Source: Dehalococcoidales bacterium (GTDB lineage: Bacteria; Chloroflexota; Dehalococcoidia; Dehalococcoidales; DAOVUZ01). Taken from it: a stretch of 5,070 bases of DNA. The position numbers and the translations under genes are program-made. Below, one piece after another: positions 4,114-5,070 of the stretch (its first letter is position 1; each line of letters starts with the position of its first letter). The notes under the pieces were generated by a model. The model did no database searches. It worked only from the letters and a program-made list of their open reading frames with translations, and was not told where the DNA came from. The DNA lies in the NCBI GenBank assembly GCA_030632305.1, contig DAOVUZ010000060.1, forward strand, positions 1 through 5,070. The letters run 5' to 3'.

Positions 4114-5070
4114 ATGAAGTTACCAAAGATAATGCTGATAACCCTTGTGCTGTGCAGCATCAGCGCTCTGTCGTCAAGCTGTGCTTATGAATCAGAGGCA
4201 GCGGTGCCAGAGAACCAGTTAGCAACCGTGCAGCGGATTAACCTGACAATAGATATCACTGCCGCCAGCAACCTAGCACTATCCACCAAGGAAGACCTTG
4301 GTTTCCAGAGTGTGGGATGGGTGGAAGAAATCCTAGTGGAAGAGGGAGAGGCTGTTAAAAAGGGACAAGTGCTGGCAAGAATGGATACCACATCACTAAA
4401 ACTAGCGGTGAGAGAAGAAGAAATTGACCTGGGAATAGCTACGGATAGCTATAGGGAAATAACTTATCCTTATACCTATAACACCTTGGTCTTCGATGTC
4501 CCCGCCTGCATAGCAGGTATTAGCGATGCCCTACGGGAATTGGAAGAATCTTTAGCCGTAATGCAGGAGTTAGAACTGAGCCAGCAGCAGTATAGGGAGG
4601 TATGGCACGGCTTGAATCAGGCTAAAGACGATTTGCTGGAAGCCAGAGAGAATGTAGTTCGGGGATCCGGGGCGGATGTCTTTGCTTCAGGGATGCTCCC
4701 CATGTCAGATTTCTGGACATTAAGAGAAGCCCAACTAAAGATGGAAAAGGCTCAAGTGGCTTTGGATGAAGCTAATAATGACCTGGAAAAGGCGCTAATA
4801 GTTGCCCCTTTTGACGGCTTCATTACCGAGGTAAATGTTTCCAAGGGTGGGGAGATAAAGAAGGGTACGGTAGTAATGCAAATTGCTGACCCAGATAAAT
4901 TCCAAGCCGCGATTGAGGTCAGCGAGATGGAAATCTTCCAGGTAAAGCTGGGTGGAGAAGCCTGGGTGCAGGTGGATGCCCTGCCTGGAGTAAGACTTCC
5001 CGCCAAGATTACTCACATTTCACCGACAGCTACTATTGAGGCAGGAGTGGTGAACTACACCGTGAAGGTC
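4114..5070 (+). CDS. HlyD/RND-type periplasmic adaptor (membrane fusion) lipoprotein, N-terminal part
   Basis: Adaptors of this family link an inner-membrane ABC or RND exporter to the cell exterior. The 319 visible residues begin with a signal peptide (MKLPKIMLITLVLCSISA) and a probable lipidation site at C23 (LSSSC, although position -3 is Ser rather than the usual Leu). The first half of the lipoyl-like domain is at about 67-91 (GWVEEILVEEGEAVKKGQVL). A long helical hairpin (about 95-228) follows, with an unusual insert ITYPYTYNTLVFDVPA. The second lipoyl half is at about 229-258 (VAPFDGFITEVNVSKGGEIK), and the beta-barrel domain starts near 262. The C-terminus is cut by the window edge. 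An in-frame TAA just upstream (4105-4107) makes ATG 4114 the first possible ATG. The best ribosome-binding site, GAGGAAAGG (4091-4099), is rather far away. A transporter gene likely follows downstream. Control by the cobalamin riboswitch is inferred from position and strand. Confidence 0.92.
   Translation, partial: MKLPKIMLITLVLCSISALSSSCAYESEAAVPENQLATVQRINLTIDITAASNLALSTKEDLGFQSVGWVEEILVEEGEAVKKGQVLARMDTTSLKLAVREEEIDLGIATDSYREITYPYTYNTLVFDVPACIAGISDALRELEESLAVMQELELSQQQYREVWHGLNQAKDDLLEARENVVRGSGADVFASGMLPMSDFWTLREAQLKMEKAQVALDEANNDLEKALIVAPFDGFITEVNVSKGGEIKKGTVVMQIADPDKFQAAIEVSEMEIFQVKLGGEAWVQVDALPGVRLPAKITHISPTATIEAGVVNYTVKV

Noticed and set aside
4752..5016. Minus-strand ORFs at 4752-5006 and 4795-5016, and one at 4185-4391
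   Set aside because: They are shadows of the adaptor gene, which has clear lipoyl and hairpin domains on the plus strand.

Overview
The window reads as bacterial chromosome, most likely from the Chloroflexota and probably near the Dehalococcoidia. The support is indirect: a tmRNA whose predicted tag starts with glycine (as I recall for Dehalococcoides), and a cobalamin riboswitch. No taxonomic marker was compared, so this placement is an inference. There is no sign of phage structural genes, transposases or CRISPR repeats.

Left part (1-2244). The minus strand carries the N-terminal 233 codons of the membrane protease FtsH, running off the left edge. Upstream of it, on the same strand, is an endonuclease IV-like TIM-barrel protein. 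Divergent from these, on the plus strand, lies a small membrane protein of unknown function with an HLHHW motif. Its near-consensus promoter sits so close to the ATG that the mRNA should be almost leaderless.

Middle part (2245-3217). This is the complete trans-translation module on the minus strand: smpB with its own promoter, then ssrA (tmRNA) 27 bases downstream, then a hairpin terminator. The tmRNA ends, acceptor stem, first pseudoknot and tag reading frame (GKEPVLIAA) can all be read directly. Together with FtsH, which degrades some tagged and membrane proteins, this gives the left and middle parts a protein-quality-control flavour.

Right part (3218-5070). A stretch without a convincing protein gene holds a fragment resembling a tRNA 3' end and several inverted repeats. 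It is followed by a perfect consensus promoter (TTGACA, 17 bases, TATAAT), a cobalamin riboswitch aptamer and a strong intrinsic terminator. Read-through leads into a second structured segment with a 37-codon ORF, and then into a lipoprotein of the HlyD/RND periplasmic-adaptor family that runs off the right edge. The promising regulatory unit is this last one: a B12-sensing transcriptional switch in front of an apparent efflux or export adaptor, with an unexplained structured leader between them.
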